Shown: positions 46,066-57,949 of the stretch, in pieces
How positions within the stretch are numbered: position 1 is the first letter of the stretch
How the letters are laid out: each line of letters starts with the position of its first letter
DNA from: Hermatobates lingyangjiaoensis
Lineage: Eukaryota > Arthropoda > Insecta > Hemiptera > Hermatobatidae
Assembly (NCBI GenBank): GCA_026182355.1
Contig: JAPFBL010001929.1
Location: forward strand, 1,790,001 to 1,854,000
DNA: 64,000 nt
Reading direction: 5' to 3'
Made by a program: the position numbers and the translations under genes
Notes under the pieces: model-generated
The model's database searches: none
The model's input: the letters and a program-made list of their open reading frames with translations, nothing else
What the model was told of the DNA's origin: nothing

Positions 46066-46500
46066 CATGTGCGCCACCAGGAAGCATCCTTAGACTTCTA
46101 TACTTCATTTTCGCCACTGACATTATAAAGAAGAAACGATACTTCATTCTCTAGGTAACAAGTCCTGAAACAGATTTAACATATATTCAGAAACACAGAT
46201 ACATAGTAATTAATATCCAACGATATAAAGAAATAGGAATCAATGAAGAGAATAGTATTCAGGTAGCATTCCCATTAGACAGAAGGCGTGTTTTCAGGTA
46301 TTTTTGAATCTTACTATCCATACTAAAATAAAACAAACGGGACTCTACAGTCTGTATACTTCTATTTCTTACATAAAATTTCAAATAAACGGTAGATAAC
46401 AAACAAATACTTCGTAAAACCGTGATATACTTATGTTATTGAGTTATTCGGAATAACAGTTTCAGTTACTAAAAGATACAATCAATTTAACTTTAAATTC
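46066..46500. other. No gene seen
   Basis: AT-rich; nothing recognised. Confidence 0.4.
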
Positions 46501-46504
46501 ATAA

Positions 46505-46645
46505 TAATATTTCACATAAACACGTGAAATAACAATCAATGATAAAACCACAATATGAAACGGAAAAAAGTCTAAGATCTTTCAACCCTAACAAACGCTC
46601 TTCTTAGTCATTTTTTACCATTTCATATTGTGGTTTGATCATTTA
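46505..46645 (-). mobile_element. Family 1 foldback, decayed
   Basis: TTTCACATAAACACGTGAAA, then ATCAATGATAAAACCACAAT, a mutated core strand, then CATATTGTGGTTTGATCATT. The centre is largely deleted. Confidence 0.8.
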
Positions 46646-47264
46646 AATCCATACACAATTCTCCATACGCATACATAATACACAATAATGAATTATTTAT
46701 TATTAATAAATAATAATAACTGAAGGTTCCAACAGTTTGTTAAATACAGATAACTCGTATCAAATTCTTCTATAGGAATCATTTTTTTCAATTCTAACCT
46801 CTTGGTTCAAAGTTTGTCCTATAAATCTCTAAAGAAAGCTCCTCTTTAGATTTTTATTTACGTTATCATAAAAAAAATAATGTAAATAAACAATATTTCT
46901 TCATTATTATCATATTTTATACATTTTATATTGTACTACTTTACATTATATCATTAATTTTTATTTGAGTGTTTCTTTTAAGTTTTACAAGCTACCTATA
47001 AGTCAGTATTCAAATCAGGAAGTATAAACACTTATTTACTTATCTCTTAACAATTGTTTTAATCATTGAACAATTCACTCGCTTATATTTTATCATCATC
47101 ATCATGTTACATACCTTCGTTCTCGATCATAGTCTTAGGTATTTTGTAGTTTTATATGTTTTTGGTACAAATTCATATCATAAAAATGTCATTTATTAAA
47201 CTATTTTTTTATCTCACGACCATATTACTATGTTTTTTTTAGTGTCATATAACTTCTTAAACAC
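46646..47264. other. No gene seen
   Basis: AT-rich with an ATC trinucleotide run near 47093. Confidence 0.4.
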
Positions 47265-47345
47265 TCTACATCCCCTTACAGGGGCAGATGTATTCTGAAG
47301 ATGAACACTAAGAGTTTGAAACGCGTCGTTGGACAAAATCTTTTA
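47265..47345 (+). mobile_element. Solo element end related to family 18
   Basis: TTCTGAAGA-T-GAACAC-TAA-GAGTTT-GAAACGCGTCGTTGG. The stem has one mismatch. Confidence 0.6.
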
Positions 47346-47479
47346 TGTAGAGACTTAGTATGTCTTCTCCTTATACAAAACAGACTATTTTATTTTAAAT
47401 TCAAATATCAAGAATAAAATGATTATTTAAAATCAATTTTTTAATTGATTGAAAAGAAAACATAAAGGAAAAAAAAAGA

Positions 47480-48010
47480 TTATGGCTACATTTCGAAAAT
47501 TTAGAGGAGCAGCGCTCTTACCAACGACCAACGACCATAACCGCGCACTATAGTGCACGTCGTAACTAGCAGTTCCAGACCAGAGGCCTTCTACTGCTTG
47601 ATTACTGTGCAACTTTAACTTGGAATGTCAGTAATTCATGTCGGATATTAAGTTAGTCTGTATAGTAATGATGTCGTATTCGCGGTCATGTGGTCTTGTT
47701 AGTCATAGTTTTTAATGTTTTTAGTCATGAGCTGGAAAGGTAGTCAGATAGTCAGTGGATGAAGTAATTGTTTAGTGAAGTTGAGGAAGGTTGGTGGGAG
47801 AATTTAGAGTTTGTACAAGAAGGTTTGGATGAGTAGATAGTTTGTCTTACTACCAATAGTTGTCTTCATTGGTAGTAAGTCGGGTGATGTAGCTATCTAT
47901 GGATTCCATTTTCAAATCATGGTGAATATCAACATTACGGGCGTGCCAAGGAGCCCTGGCTATAAGGCGGGGCAGAGCTCTTGTTCTTCGTTACTACTAC
48001 TAGTGTACAA
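47480..48010. other. GC-richer pocket, unidentified
   Basis: Includes GAGCAGCGCTCTTACC, CCGCGCACTATAGTGCACG (which contains the palindrome CGCACTATAGTGCA-like core), CCAAGGAGCCCTGGC and GGCGGGGCAGAGCTC. The duplicated TTACTACCAATAG / ATTGGTAGTAA near 47850-47880 forms a short inverted repeat. No gene recognised. Confidence 0.35.
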
Positions 48011-48814
48011 AGCATTGTTGGTTGGGAGGAATGGAATTCACAATGTTAATTCAAAGGTCATAATTTTATAAAATCTAATTGAGTGACACAACTTTAAGAT
48101 AAATAATTCTTTCAGTTTATCTTTTGAAGGGAAAGTTAATAGGTTCTTTTGTTTTAATAGATAAGGTAAGAAACTATTTTTGAATCTTTTATAATACTTG
48201 ATTTGATTTTTGATCTGAATAAAATATTCAATAAATTCGCATGGATATTAGATTTCGACTTGCCAATCTACTAGGTCAACTGGCTTTGAAATTCCCCTAT
48301 AAGTATATGTATTTGGTCGACTATATTTATCATTTTTCTGGATCAAAGGTAAAAAAGTTTTTGAGTACCGGTTTTCTAAAGCATCCTCACAAAAAAAAAT
48401 ACACAATCGACTGGTAGAAGTAGACATTTTAAAGCTAATAGTAGTTATTTTGAATGTAACCACCCAATAACACAACGACTTCACACAGTATGCGTATTCT
48501 ATACTAACATGTCTATTATACCATGGAGACGTAACTAGTCACTAGTGTAGACGTACAAATATTTAAGTATTAAGATTTGTATGAGTAAAATAATTTCTTT
48601 CTTTCTTAAATGCTTTCAACCTGTAATCCTGTGGAGTGTGTGGAGTATCTCGATCGAATTATTTGAGAACATTTATTAATACTTGGGATCATTTCTCTTT
48701 TCGTAGAGTGTTGTTTCCATAACTCATACATTATTTTTGTTTTTACATTTGTTGATGTTTAAGGTGTGGAAGATATCAACAAATTAAATTAAATGTGGAA
48801 GATATCTTCCACAT
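48011..48814. other. No gene seen
   Basis: AT-rich. A short inverted pair GTGGAAGATATC/GATATCTTCCAC lies at 48767-48812. Confidence 0.4.
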
Positions 48815-48875
48815 TATTTGATTCCCATTTTAGCTATTCACGAGCCATATTACCTGGGAGTCTTTGCTTCGACCT
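48815..48875 (-). mobile_element. SINE tail fragment (type c), minus strand
   Basis: GATTCCCATTTTAGCTATTC then ACGAGCC is the inverted form of GGCTCACGTATTACTAAAAT in the 25.0-kb SINE. Confidence 0.45.
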
Positions 48876-48900
48876 CACTCCAGTTTATTTGAAAAGAGAT

Positions 48901-49275
48901 ATTTAATGAGGACTTGACATCGTACAGACTTAGAATAGATTATACTCTCCGAGGGGCTGCGAGCACAAGGTTTACGCTAGAAAAATCAGCTCACTGGCAA
49001 GGATCCTGGTTTCGATCTACAGTACCAAAGACCAGCACGCTGTTAGATGACTCCTGACCTCTGAGTCCTCATTGTATTAGTAGTATTTAATGAGGACTTG
49101 ACATCGTACAGACTTAGAATAGATTATACTCTCCGAGGGGCTGCGAGCACAATGTTTACGCTAGAAAAATCAGCTCACTGGCAAGGATCCTGGTTTCGAT
49201 CTACAGTACCAAAGACCAGCACGCTGTTAGATAACCCCTCACCTCTGAGTCCTCATTGTATTAGTAGTATTTAAT
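48901..49275 (+). repeat. 184-bp tandem duplication with tRNA-like boxes
   Basis: ATTTAATGAGGACTTGACAT at 48901 and 49085 starts two near-identical copies; a third begins ATTTAATGAAC at 49269. Each unit holds ATCAGCTCACTGGCAAGG and CTGGTTTCGATCTAC, spaced like the A and B boxes of a tRNA-derived SINE. Changes include AAGG/AATG and GACTCCTGACC/AACCCCTCACC. Confidence 0.85.
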
Positions 49276-50614
49276 GAACATTCGTTTTAAATGCCCTACT
49301 GAATTAGCTGCAAGTTCCCTAAACCTTTTCATTAGACAAACTGACCCGCCAAGATAAGATCCAATTCATTTGCCAGCCTCTACCGTGAAGTCGTCTCAGA
49401 CAAGTGCTTGGATGTCATGGAGCCTACCTCACCTGAGAGAGAGCTCCTTCATTCCTTGTCGCTTCTAAATCCAAACATTTGATAACGATAGTAAACACGC
49501 TAACTATGAATCCATAGGTGACCCTAAACAACTACTTTGTAAAAGAATGTTTCTTCATCTACGAGCTCCATTTACACAACACCTTCAGATTTTTGTTACC
49601 GACGTCAACAATTTGTATAAGTTGTCAACAAAAAAATACAATAACAAGGAAAATATAACACTTTCTGGTATAAAACAATTACTGGTCCCAAAAAATCATC
49701 ATAGTTTACTATTAATATTAGGATTTCATAAACATTAATGATTAATAATTTTGTAGAAGCTGTAATATTAACGTCATGCTGTAACATTATATCTCAGATA
49801 ATTTATTTGAGAATATCTACAAAATCCACAAACACAGAATTTTTAACTATTTAAGAAAGAAGGAAATTAGTTTATTTAAAAATCTTATTACTCAAAGTTT
49901 CTTTTAATGTTTCACAAAAATTGATGCATTAAAAATAACTCATGCTGTCTTATAGTTACAACGATTATTTTGTTTTATTTCTTACATTATTTAGGTTCTA
50001 TGAAAAAGTAAATTATTAAATTTACAATTTATAATTTTATAAGTTTACCCAAATAGTTCCCTCGGATACCCAGCTTACCAGCTGAGTCATCACCATTGTT
50101 TATTTTGCTAAATAAAATAATTTCCTTAACTACATTAAATTCATTACTGCTAACAATCCAATTCACAATAGAAGAAGAAATAAATTAGAAATTACTCTTC
50201 TTAGATACCCTTGTTCTTAAAACGTGTTAAACAACACCAATAAAACGTAATTAACGGTGACAAAGTAGCACCTTATTTTTGCATATAAATAATGATAATC
50301 GTGATATAAATTGGACAGAAGTTAAAATGTTGTTTAGAAATATTATGAAGAGATCTTTTATTAAATTTAATAGACTAAATACTGTAAACATTAGTGATGA
50401 CTTATCATGCTGGACTTGTTTGTCGAGGGCAATAGCTTTGTCTAGAAAGGTTGACAACACGCAGATAACTTTTACTTATTTCTTCTTCAACTCTTTTGCT
50501 TACTTGACTTGACTTGTCCACGCTTTTGTTCCTTTTCTTTGCACATTACTCCCTTTAAAATATCAGTCCTTCCTTCTCAATACCACACTAATATCCTAGA
50601 CCATTAGTTTGGGT
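49276..50614. other. No gene seen
   Basis: AT-rich. 49300-49470 is mixed in composition (CATGGAGCCTACCTCACC) but unassigned. Confidence 0.4.
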
Positions 50615-50617
50615 GTC

Positions 50618-51250
50618 AGGTTAGCCCAGTGGCAACGAGTTGCCTCTGGATTGGTAGGTCCGGTGTTCAATACTCACTCTGGCATTCGATTTCTTCACGT
50701 GGGAGATGAATAAATCTCCATTCGTCGTCCCTCAGAGAGGATTTTAAGCCGTTTGTCCCGTTGTCAGGTACCCGTTAAAGATCCCTACTCTAAATACACT
50801 TGAGTTAGGCAAAATTTACCCTAGAGGGTTAACTTGAGTCAGTGGTCAACGTACTCGCCTCTAGGCTGGTAGTCCGGGGTTCGATCCCCACATGGTCTTC
50901 GATTTATTCACGCAGGAGGTGAATAAATCTGAGTACTTCGTCCCTCGGAGAGGAGGCTAAGTCGTCTGTCCCGAGCCTGCACAATGTCAGGTACTCGCTA
51001 AAGATCCCTATTCGAACTGCACTTGAGTTAGGTAAAATATAGTACTCCCAAAGTAGAATCACCGATCAAACAAAAAGCTGGTAAACGGCTGACATTATCA
51101 CCTTCTAGAGGATCGGTTAAAACAATAAAAAAAAGTAGGCAAAATTTAGGCTCCCAATGTAGAATCAATCTTCATTGTGCGGTATCACAAAGGGCCAATG
51201 TTCGTTCAATGTGTGTTGCCTTGTGAGACTACCACTGCAACTTAACCTAA
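50618..51250 (+). mobile_element. SINE copy 2, split by another SINE
   Basis: The head (TTAGCCCAGTGGCAACG; GGTGTTCAATACTC) and body run to 50818, and the type-a tail resumes at 51149 (CTCCCAATGTAGAATC, GGTATCACAAAGGGCCAATG, TTAACCTAACTG). The missing middle is SINE copy 3. Confidence 0.9.
50819..51135 (+). mobile_element. SINE copy 3 nested in copy 2 (tail type b)
   Basis: Flanked by TAGGCAAAATTTA at 50806-50818 and 51136-51148, an exact 13-bp duplication of the host SINE. Well-kept promoter boxes (GAGTCAGTGGTCAACG; GGGGTTCGATCCCC). It shares the body with copies 1, 2 and 4 but ends in a different tail (AGCTGGTAAACGGCTGAC, CTTCTAGAGGATCGG) and an A-rich end. It is the best-preserved and presumably youngest copy. 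Confidence 0.92.
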
Positions 51251-52900
51251 CTGTCAGACTGAGACTCTAACAAAGACCAATTGTTTTGATTCAAAGATTT
51301 TAATCACATTACTGATATTCTTTTTTACAGTAATTAGTCGTCGTGGTTTGGATTTCGAAATAATCCCAGAAAAGAACTTGTTTTTGTTAGGAGCAATACG
51401 AATTTCCAATCTTCAGTATGAAATGTAAAGTCACTACCTGTTTTGACTACATCTCAACTCACTTCAGATTTAGTATTCTTATTTTATATTTCTTGCAAGT
51501 AGCGTTGCCTCTTCGTATCATTAAACAGTCAACATATTTCATAAGTCCTCTTTTTCCTTCACGTGTCTCATTATTTTATTTACCTCCCCCAAAATATAAT
51601 TTCCAATTCTTTCAGACTTATCGTTTTCTTCCGCATTGCAGCCTTCAAAAACCGATGTTAATAAAAGATTTATGCATATATATTTCTCTCACAAATAATA
51701 AATAATTTTTTTCTGTTTGATATTCCAGTATAAGTAGTTCATAATGAAAAAAAAATAATTTGTTAACAGAAGAAACTATTTCTTTTAGATATATAAATTA
51801 ACATAAATTGGAGTAGGGTTTTGTCGGGGCAGATGTTAGTTTTGGTTGTAGTTCGGTTGTGCAGCAAAAGGTCACAGATAATGGTTCCTGGCACGCGAGC
51901 AGGAAATTTTTCAACCTTTTTTAATAATGTTTGATGAAGCGATTTAGTAGATGACTCTTTCCTTTTTTTTTATGTTGTTCGTTTTTTTTTGTTGACTAAT
52001 TAGTATGATTTTCTAAAGAAGGCTTTTATTAACATATTAGGCTAAAAGGGTTTGGAATCATTTTGTCCCTTTATTAGGAGGGGACAGATTACAATTGAAA
52101 ATAACTTGTAAACAGTTTGAAATACTGTGATTTTGTGTTCGGTCAAGAGGTATAGCGTGACAAATCCACTTGGAGTGGACATGTGATCTAAAGACTGCTT
52201 CCCAAACAACCTATTTGAAATCTAAACCAAACAATTACACTCACCCACATCTACAAAGGGCCGCATGCATATCTACACACGTGTATTAGCTTTACTATGG
52301 CTGACCTAACTAAATTAAACTTTAACTCTGTACTCAAATGCAAATTATGAAAGCTTTAAGTGTATATTTAATGGGGAAAATAGATATATGTTAATTTTGA
52401 ACAAATACTACAATCAGTACTTTACAGTGTATTGCAGTCATTGTAGGCAGTCACCAACCTCTAAGGTGGTTAGAATAATGGTATTAAGATACCAAGCAAA
52501 CATAGTATCACTGCATTTTATTAACTCAAATGTTGTAACAATATAAATAATATAAAATCGTTATGTAAAATGAAGTTAAAATAATATTTACAAAGATTTT
52601 ATCAAGACAATAATAACAATATTTTTCTTAATAACTCTTCTCTTCCCTTTGACTCTACCTATCTTCCTTATTAATTTTCTATCTCCGTTCAATTATGTAT
52701 CGCTCTAGTTCTCTCCCTCACTATCTCTATCACTGTTCAATCTGTGGATCACTCTCTTACTGTCCTTTAGTTTATAATTTTTTATATCTCAATTTTTCTA
52801 TCTCTATTTGTATATCTTACTCTATACGTATGTCTCTGTTACCTCTCTCGCTGTCTTACTCTCTCATCTTCCTTTTGTTTCCCACATTTTAAAACTAGAA
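51251..52900. other. AT-rich interval, no gene seen
   Basis: 51830-51910 is GC-richer (TTTTGTCGGGGCAGATG, CACGCGAGCAGG) but unassigned. 52630-52890 is CT-rich low-complexity sequence. Confidence 0.4.
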
Positions 52901-52904
52901 TTTT

Positions 52905-53032
52905 CAAAAGAACACACAGAAAAGAAATAACTGAAACTCACTACTATATTTTGATATCCTCGTCGTCAGGAGTAGATGTGAATCGCTCAAAAGGCTGATA
53001 ACGATAACGACTGTATATATATATATATATAG
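52905..53032 (-). mobile_element. Solo structured element, minus strand, plus (TA)n
   Basis: The minus strand reads CTCCTGACGA-C-GA..TC-AAAATATAGTAGTGAG, with element-tail text AAGAACACACAGAAAAG at its left. TA tract at 53013-53032. Confidence 0.65.
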
Positions 53033-53689
53033 TTCAATATGCATAAAGAAACATGGAGAAATTAAAAACACACTCTAACTTTTGGTTTGAATGGTCTTTA
53101 GGGGATATAACAGAGGGAAACCAAGCACTGTGGTCCAGAGACGGTAGGAGACCAACAATGTTGCCGCATACGCGCCCGGTCAGAGAGAATGAGGTAAACG
53201 AATTAATTTATAATTATATTAAATTAGGAAGTATGAACAAATAATAAAAAGATAAAAGAAAAAATTGAAGGATGAACAGAGGAATTGATATATAATATAC
53301 AACTTATGGTCTAAGCTATGATAAAATAAAACTGAGAATACAAATAATAATATTAAATAAATAAACTAAATTATTATTAAAAAAAATAGAAAATGAAGTA
53401 ATTAAATATTAAAAGATAAAAAAGGATATTTCTTAATAAAAAATAATATAAAACACAGAAAGAAAATATATATATACATGTATGTATATATAAATTGGTG
53501 TAAATGGGCAGCAAATTTCTTTTATACAAATATCATTGAAGACAAATGGGGCTTCTGAGACAACGATCTTTTTAACACTGAACGACGTTAACAAAGAACA
53601 TCTTTAATGAAAAGGACACGTTCTTAAAAACATCATCAACACAGAAGCGACTTTGGTCGCTAAGTAAGTCGCTAAATAAGTTGGTCGCT
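53033..53689. other. No gene seen
   Basis: AT-rich. 53095-53190 has a 63-residue frame without known family; its GAGGGAAACCAAGCAC suggests a further family 13 relic. Confidence 0.4.
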
Positions 53690-53820
53690 AAGTAAGAAAC
53701 AGACTTAAAACTCAAATTTTCGAACAATCTGTTTTCAGGAGAAACGAGAAAGGGAGACCAAGCACGTTGCCGTGAGACACACCGGCAAGTAACCATTGGG
53801 TTTTGGATCGTATTTCCGTT
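53690..53820 (-). mobile_element. Family 13 element, minus strand
   Basis: ACTCAAATTTTCGAACAATC, then TTTCAGGAGAAACGAG, GGAGACCAAGCACGTTG and TTTTGGATCGTATTTCC. Parallels 55575-55740 and 60990-61270. Confidence 0.65.
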
Positions 53821-54650
53821 TATTAAATGATATATATATTCTTAATAAAAAAATCTTTACCATTTGCTCAATCTGTTTAAGTAATAATCTGTTTCATAAT
53901 AAGATTTTTATAATAATTTTCTATTCAATGGTTAAAAGGTTTCATTTATCAAAGTACCGGTAAGTTCGAATCCAGTAGAAAGAATTTACTAGTAAATTAA
54001 TATAACTAATATAAATTTTGGAAATTTTGTCCATTCTTTTCACTTTAATCAAATTTTACCACATCTGCATGAGTCTACTGGCATTAGTCTGCAAGTACCA
54101 GTAAATGTGAGTAACTCTATTAAGAGTAGGGAAGCAGTATAGCGTTCCTATCTATTTCCTATTTACCAAATATTGGTAAACTACACCTTTGTGTCACTCA
54201 GAAATTATAACAATAGGTATTGAAATTAAATCGCTGAACATGATTACAGGGATAATTTCAATTGTTGTTTCTTATTATTAAGGCGTGGAAACAGATTCTT
54301 ATATGGCCCAAGCTTTTGATATAGTATTCTTAACATGATTCAAGATATATATACATTAAGTATATTTAGCAAAATTAAAATAATTTTAAAGTAAAAAAAA
54401 TAATTTATTTTATCATATCATATAAATAAATAAAACATCAATTCAGATTATATACACAATGAAATATATTTTAACTAACAAAACATGTAAATGAAAATTT
54501 TTAATTTATTTACCTAACACAAAATAAAAGTAATGAAAAGAACGCGTCTTTATAATATTACCTCAGAACATTCTTACTTTATCTGACATTTGTAGTTCAA
54601 GTTTGTTTGTTAAATTATTCATTTTTAACCTCTAATGTAGTAGTTTATTA
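53821..54650. other. No gene seen
   Basis: AT-rich; nothing recognised. Confidence 0.4.
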
Positions 54651-54654
54651 CATA

Positions 54655-54995
54655 TTTGTTGCATTTATTTATAATACATTTTTACTATTATCATCGGCGA
54701 GCACGCAAGCGACTTGATAAACTGGTTCAATGCCTTTACTTTATTAATCTTGTACATATTATTCAAATTTTAAATTCAAACATTTTTTTTTGTTTAATTT
54801 ATATTTAATATATTTGCACTACTGTCATCGGCGAGCATGCAAGCCAGTGGCCTACCCTGGCTCCATAACTTTAGTTTATTACAGTGTTTTATATTATACA
54901 AACATTAAATTATAAAAAAATTGTAACATTTATATATAGTACATTTACACTACTGTCATCGGCGAGCACGCAAGACACTTGCTACCCTGGCTCTA
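54655..54995. repeat. Three diverged units with a conserved core
   Basis: TCATCGGCGAGCACGCAAG occurs at about 54691, 54835 (one change, CATGCAAG) and 54956. The steps of 144 and 121 bp are embedded in AT-rich DNA that aligns loosely (TTTACACTACTG before, CTACCCTGGCTC after units 2 and 3). Confidence 0.85.
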
Positions 54996-55399
54996 ATTTT
55001 GGGAATATAGTGATAATTTTCTTTTATTTAACATTATTCAGGTAATAAATAATTTAATTTCAGGAACCTATCTACTAAGAAAATAGGTGAACAAACAAAC
55101 AAACAAACTCACGAACTTTATATATAGAGATATGCAGAAGCATTAGTAATCGAGAATTCCCAGATTTTCTACTTCTCCTGTTTGAAGTTTATTTTAAATA
55201 TATGTATGGAAAACACAATTTAGATAGTCCAAGAAAGGTAGTATTCATTGAAAGACAAATAGTGAGTTTTGGTATGTCGATGATCGATCACAATGAGGCT
55301 TTAGACGGTTTACAACTCTACCTGCTTCCACACTCCTCCCACATCTTACCTTAACTAACTTCATCATATACATTGCTGTTAGAATTCCTTCACAACCTG

Positions 55400-55527
55400 T
55401 CTATCTGCAAGACACTTCAGCCCCTGATGCCGATTATTGTCAAAATATATAAATCACTTATCTGAGTCTATCTTTGTATTACTTTCGTCATAATTTTTAT
55501 CTAAAGTCGTATAGACTCCTTCATTTG

Positions 55528-55572
<45 letters not shown>
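55400..55572 (+). mobile_element. Solo structured element plus (TA)n
   Basis: CCCCTGATGC-C-GA..TC-AAAATATATAAATCAC, then TCTTTGTATTACTTTCGTC, the terminal hairpin GTC-GTATA-GAC and TCCTTC, then a short AT-rich join to a 43-bp TA tract. Confidence 0.65.
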
Positions 55573-55573
<1 letters not shown>

Positions 55574-55574
55574 G

Positions 55575-55739
55575 TTTCACGATGAATCACAAACACAGAA
55601 CTAAGGAACAAACACACTTACTGTCTCTAATTTTCGGTTGAACCGTCATCAGGAGAGTTGAGAAAGGGACACCAAGCGCACTTGTGAAGCGACGGTTCGA
55701 GACCGAAAATAAGAGAAGTTTTGGATCGTTTTCCTGTTT

Positions 55740-55778
<39 letters not shown>
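55575..55778 (-). mobile_element. Family 13 foldback plus (TA)n
   Basis: The left arm (minus strand CTGATGA-C-GGT-TCA-ACC-GAAAATTAGAG) and right-arm strand CGAC-GGT-TCGAG-ACC-GAAAATAAGAG keep the GGT/ACC stem. TA tracts on both sides. Confidence 0.7.
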
Positions 55779-55995
55779 CTTTTAATTACACACAACACGA
55801 CACAGAAAAAGATAAAATACACACTTAATAAATTCAATATTTCAAACTGTTGTTCGTACTCTCTTCTATTATTCTTCTGATGACGAACAAGAGTTCGAAA
55901 TATTAAATTTAAAAAGTGTGTATTTTGCCTTTTTTCTGTCATGTTTTGTGTAATTTAAAGTTGTATAGTCCTTGTGGACCGTTTCTTCAATGTTA
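55779..55995 (+). mobile_element. Foldback, family 14, between TA tracts
   Basis: The left arm starts ACTTTTAATTACACACAAC. The right arm core is CTGATGA-C-GAAC-AAGA-GTTC-GAAATATT. The right end alone has the terminal hairpin AGTCC-TTGT-GGACC followed by GTTTCTTC. A 97-residue minus-strand frame is a by-product. Confidence 0.85.
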
Positions 55996-56011
55996 TATAT
56001 ATATACTGCTA

Positions 56012-56067
56012 ACAAGATTTCACAAGAAACACGTAAAATAACAATCAATGATCAAACCACAATATAA
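56012..56067 (-). mobile_element. Family 1 tail fragment
   Basis: AAGATTTCACAAGAAACACG, then AACAATCAATGATCAAACC and ACAATATAAAATAGG. Truncated after the tail. Confidence 0.75.
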
Positions 56068-56840
56068 AATAGGTTTCATAAATTAATCTGCTTGAGTGTA
56101 TGTGTGACGAAGGTCTCTCGAAATTCAAAAGAGTTGTATACTTGAATTTCATATTTGAGTTTGTTGGTTCTTAGACAGAGGAGAAACTTTCCCACCTGTA
56201 TTGTATTTTTGTGGGGTATGCATTATCCGAAACAAAGTCCTCCTTTATATTATTTAGTACAAACTTTTCAACACGTTTTAAACAAAAATCATTGAAGGTC
56301 TGACTTTTTAGCCTGTTACAAATCAAAGATTTCTGCTTTTGTAAATTTACTATTTTTTAAAGCGATCATAATTAATATTGTTAACCTCTATTCCAATTAA
56401 TAAGTTCTAGTTAAGAGGACAGGTAACAATTATTTTTTTAAAATATTATTTTTTAATTTAATTTCTAAAAAAAATATTTAATTATAATGAAGTAAATGAA
56501 AATTGTATACCACAATTTTTTTAGAATTTTAATGGCTAGAGTTATAAAGAACATTAAATGTAAAAAATACAATATGTATGCATCACAAACAACCAAAGGT
56601 TAAGGGATTAAATAGAACTCTGCCAAGGAGTCAGAACAGCTTCAATGACTAAGCCGCCGATATGTCTATTGTTCTATAAAAACTCAATTTCTTTCTTTAA
56701 AGATAAAAATCTACAAAAATAAATAATATACTCATTTGTTGACGATTTTTTTTTCTATTAAAAAAAAAAATAATATTCACTGGACTTGAATTGACATGAG
56801 TATAATAAATTCAATAATGTTAAGTTTACAAAAGAATCTT
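56068..56840. other. No gene seen
   Basis: AT-rich; nothing recognised. Confidence 0.4.
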
Positions 56841-56994
56841 CTTTTATTTCTTTTTTTTTATTTTTATAAAATAAGTTGAAGAAGAGGAGAAGAAAATAAA
56901 TAAGCCTGAAGGCAGAGGATTAAGAAAGAATGGTTGACGAAAAGGGTTTGAAGAAGAGAAGAAATACGTTGTAATGTTGGCATTGTTTAGATAG

Positions 56995-57125
56995 GCCTGT
57001 AAACAGAGAGTGTGGCGCATTCTGTCGATGTAACCCACAGTTACCACCCTGCCACTACCTGCATCTACCTGAACAGTCTGAGGATCAATCCCAGTGTACA
57101 CCACTATCATATTGGCATAACTACG
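56995..57125 (-). CDS. Possible coding exon (unrecognised)
   Basis: The minus strand is open through MIVVYTGIDPQTVQVDAGSG and RVVTVGYIDRMRHTLCLQAY, with normal-looking amino-acid use unlike the neighbouring AT-rich frames. Upstream on that strand, a pyrimidine-rich stretch ends TTGTTGATCGTAG, a possible acceptor near 57125. A possible donor CAG|GTAGAT occurs within the frame. The frame then runs into low-complexity Phe/Ser. I recognise no family. A chance frame or a fragment of a repeat-encoded protein is equally possible. Confidence 0.2.
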
Positions 57126-57494
57126 ATCAACAAAAGAAAAACATTCACCAAACCTTGTTTTAGATTAAAGCAATTGCAAACCCAAATACAATAAGTTACT
57201 GCAGTATCGTTTTATTTAAAAAAATCTTATATCAAATCAATTTTTCCCATAGATATATATTAATGGAAACAGAATTAATTAGTTCCATTAATTCTTTATT
57301 CATTGATTCATTCTTTAAAAAATTAAATTAATTTTTAAAATACAGCAAATGCGCATATATATACAATAAGAAAACTGGAATATTTTACACTTAACTTGAT
57401 GTAACTTAACAATTGATAATACGTTTACATACAATTTCATTAATCACAAAAAACTGATAGTAACTTAAAGAAATCTACAATATGAAAATCATGG

Positions 57495-57560
57495 GGTGGT
57501 TCATTTATAAGTGCCGGCATCCAATTACAAAACACTAAAAAAGTATAATTAAATTATAAA
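57495..57560 (+). repeat. Short dispersed repeat, copy 1
   Basis: TTCATTTATAAGTGCCGGCA to ATTATAAATTTCCC resembles 58625-58680, where the same text interrupts a SINE head. Confidence 0.55.
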
Positions 57561-57949
57561 TTTCCCTTTTTTTGAAGTCTTTATGAATAAATTTCCTAAC
57601 GGATTACGTTTAGTACTTATAGAAAACCAACGAAAATACTTCCTTATTACATTTTTATTCTGACCATCACGATGTTCTACAGTTTGTTGTTTTAAACGTA
57701 CGTGTTTGAGGACTTTAGAAGTTTGCACCCCCCCCCCCCCCTTGAATTCCTTATTGATGAAATTAATAATATAACTTCTATTGCTCATTAATAGAAATAT
57801 CCCTTTTTTTTATATTTACAAAGCTTTAAAGGATGCTAATAAAACGTTCTCCAATGCTGTAACAAAAAACCTGTTTAATGCCAAATATCATATTCTACGA
57901 TTCATGAGTCATTGGACTGATTTCGTATGCTTGCTCGAAATCTTGACTT
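57561..57949. other. No gene seen; poly-C run at 57728
   Basis: AT-rich with a run of about 15 C. Confidence 0.45.

Noticed and set aside
47510..47560. Second 5S rRNA relic (ACCAACGACCATAACC)
   Set aside because: Only the first 20 or so bases resemble 5S; no internal control region follows.
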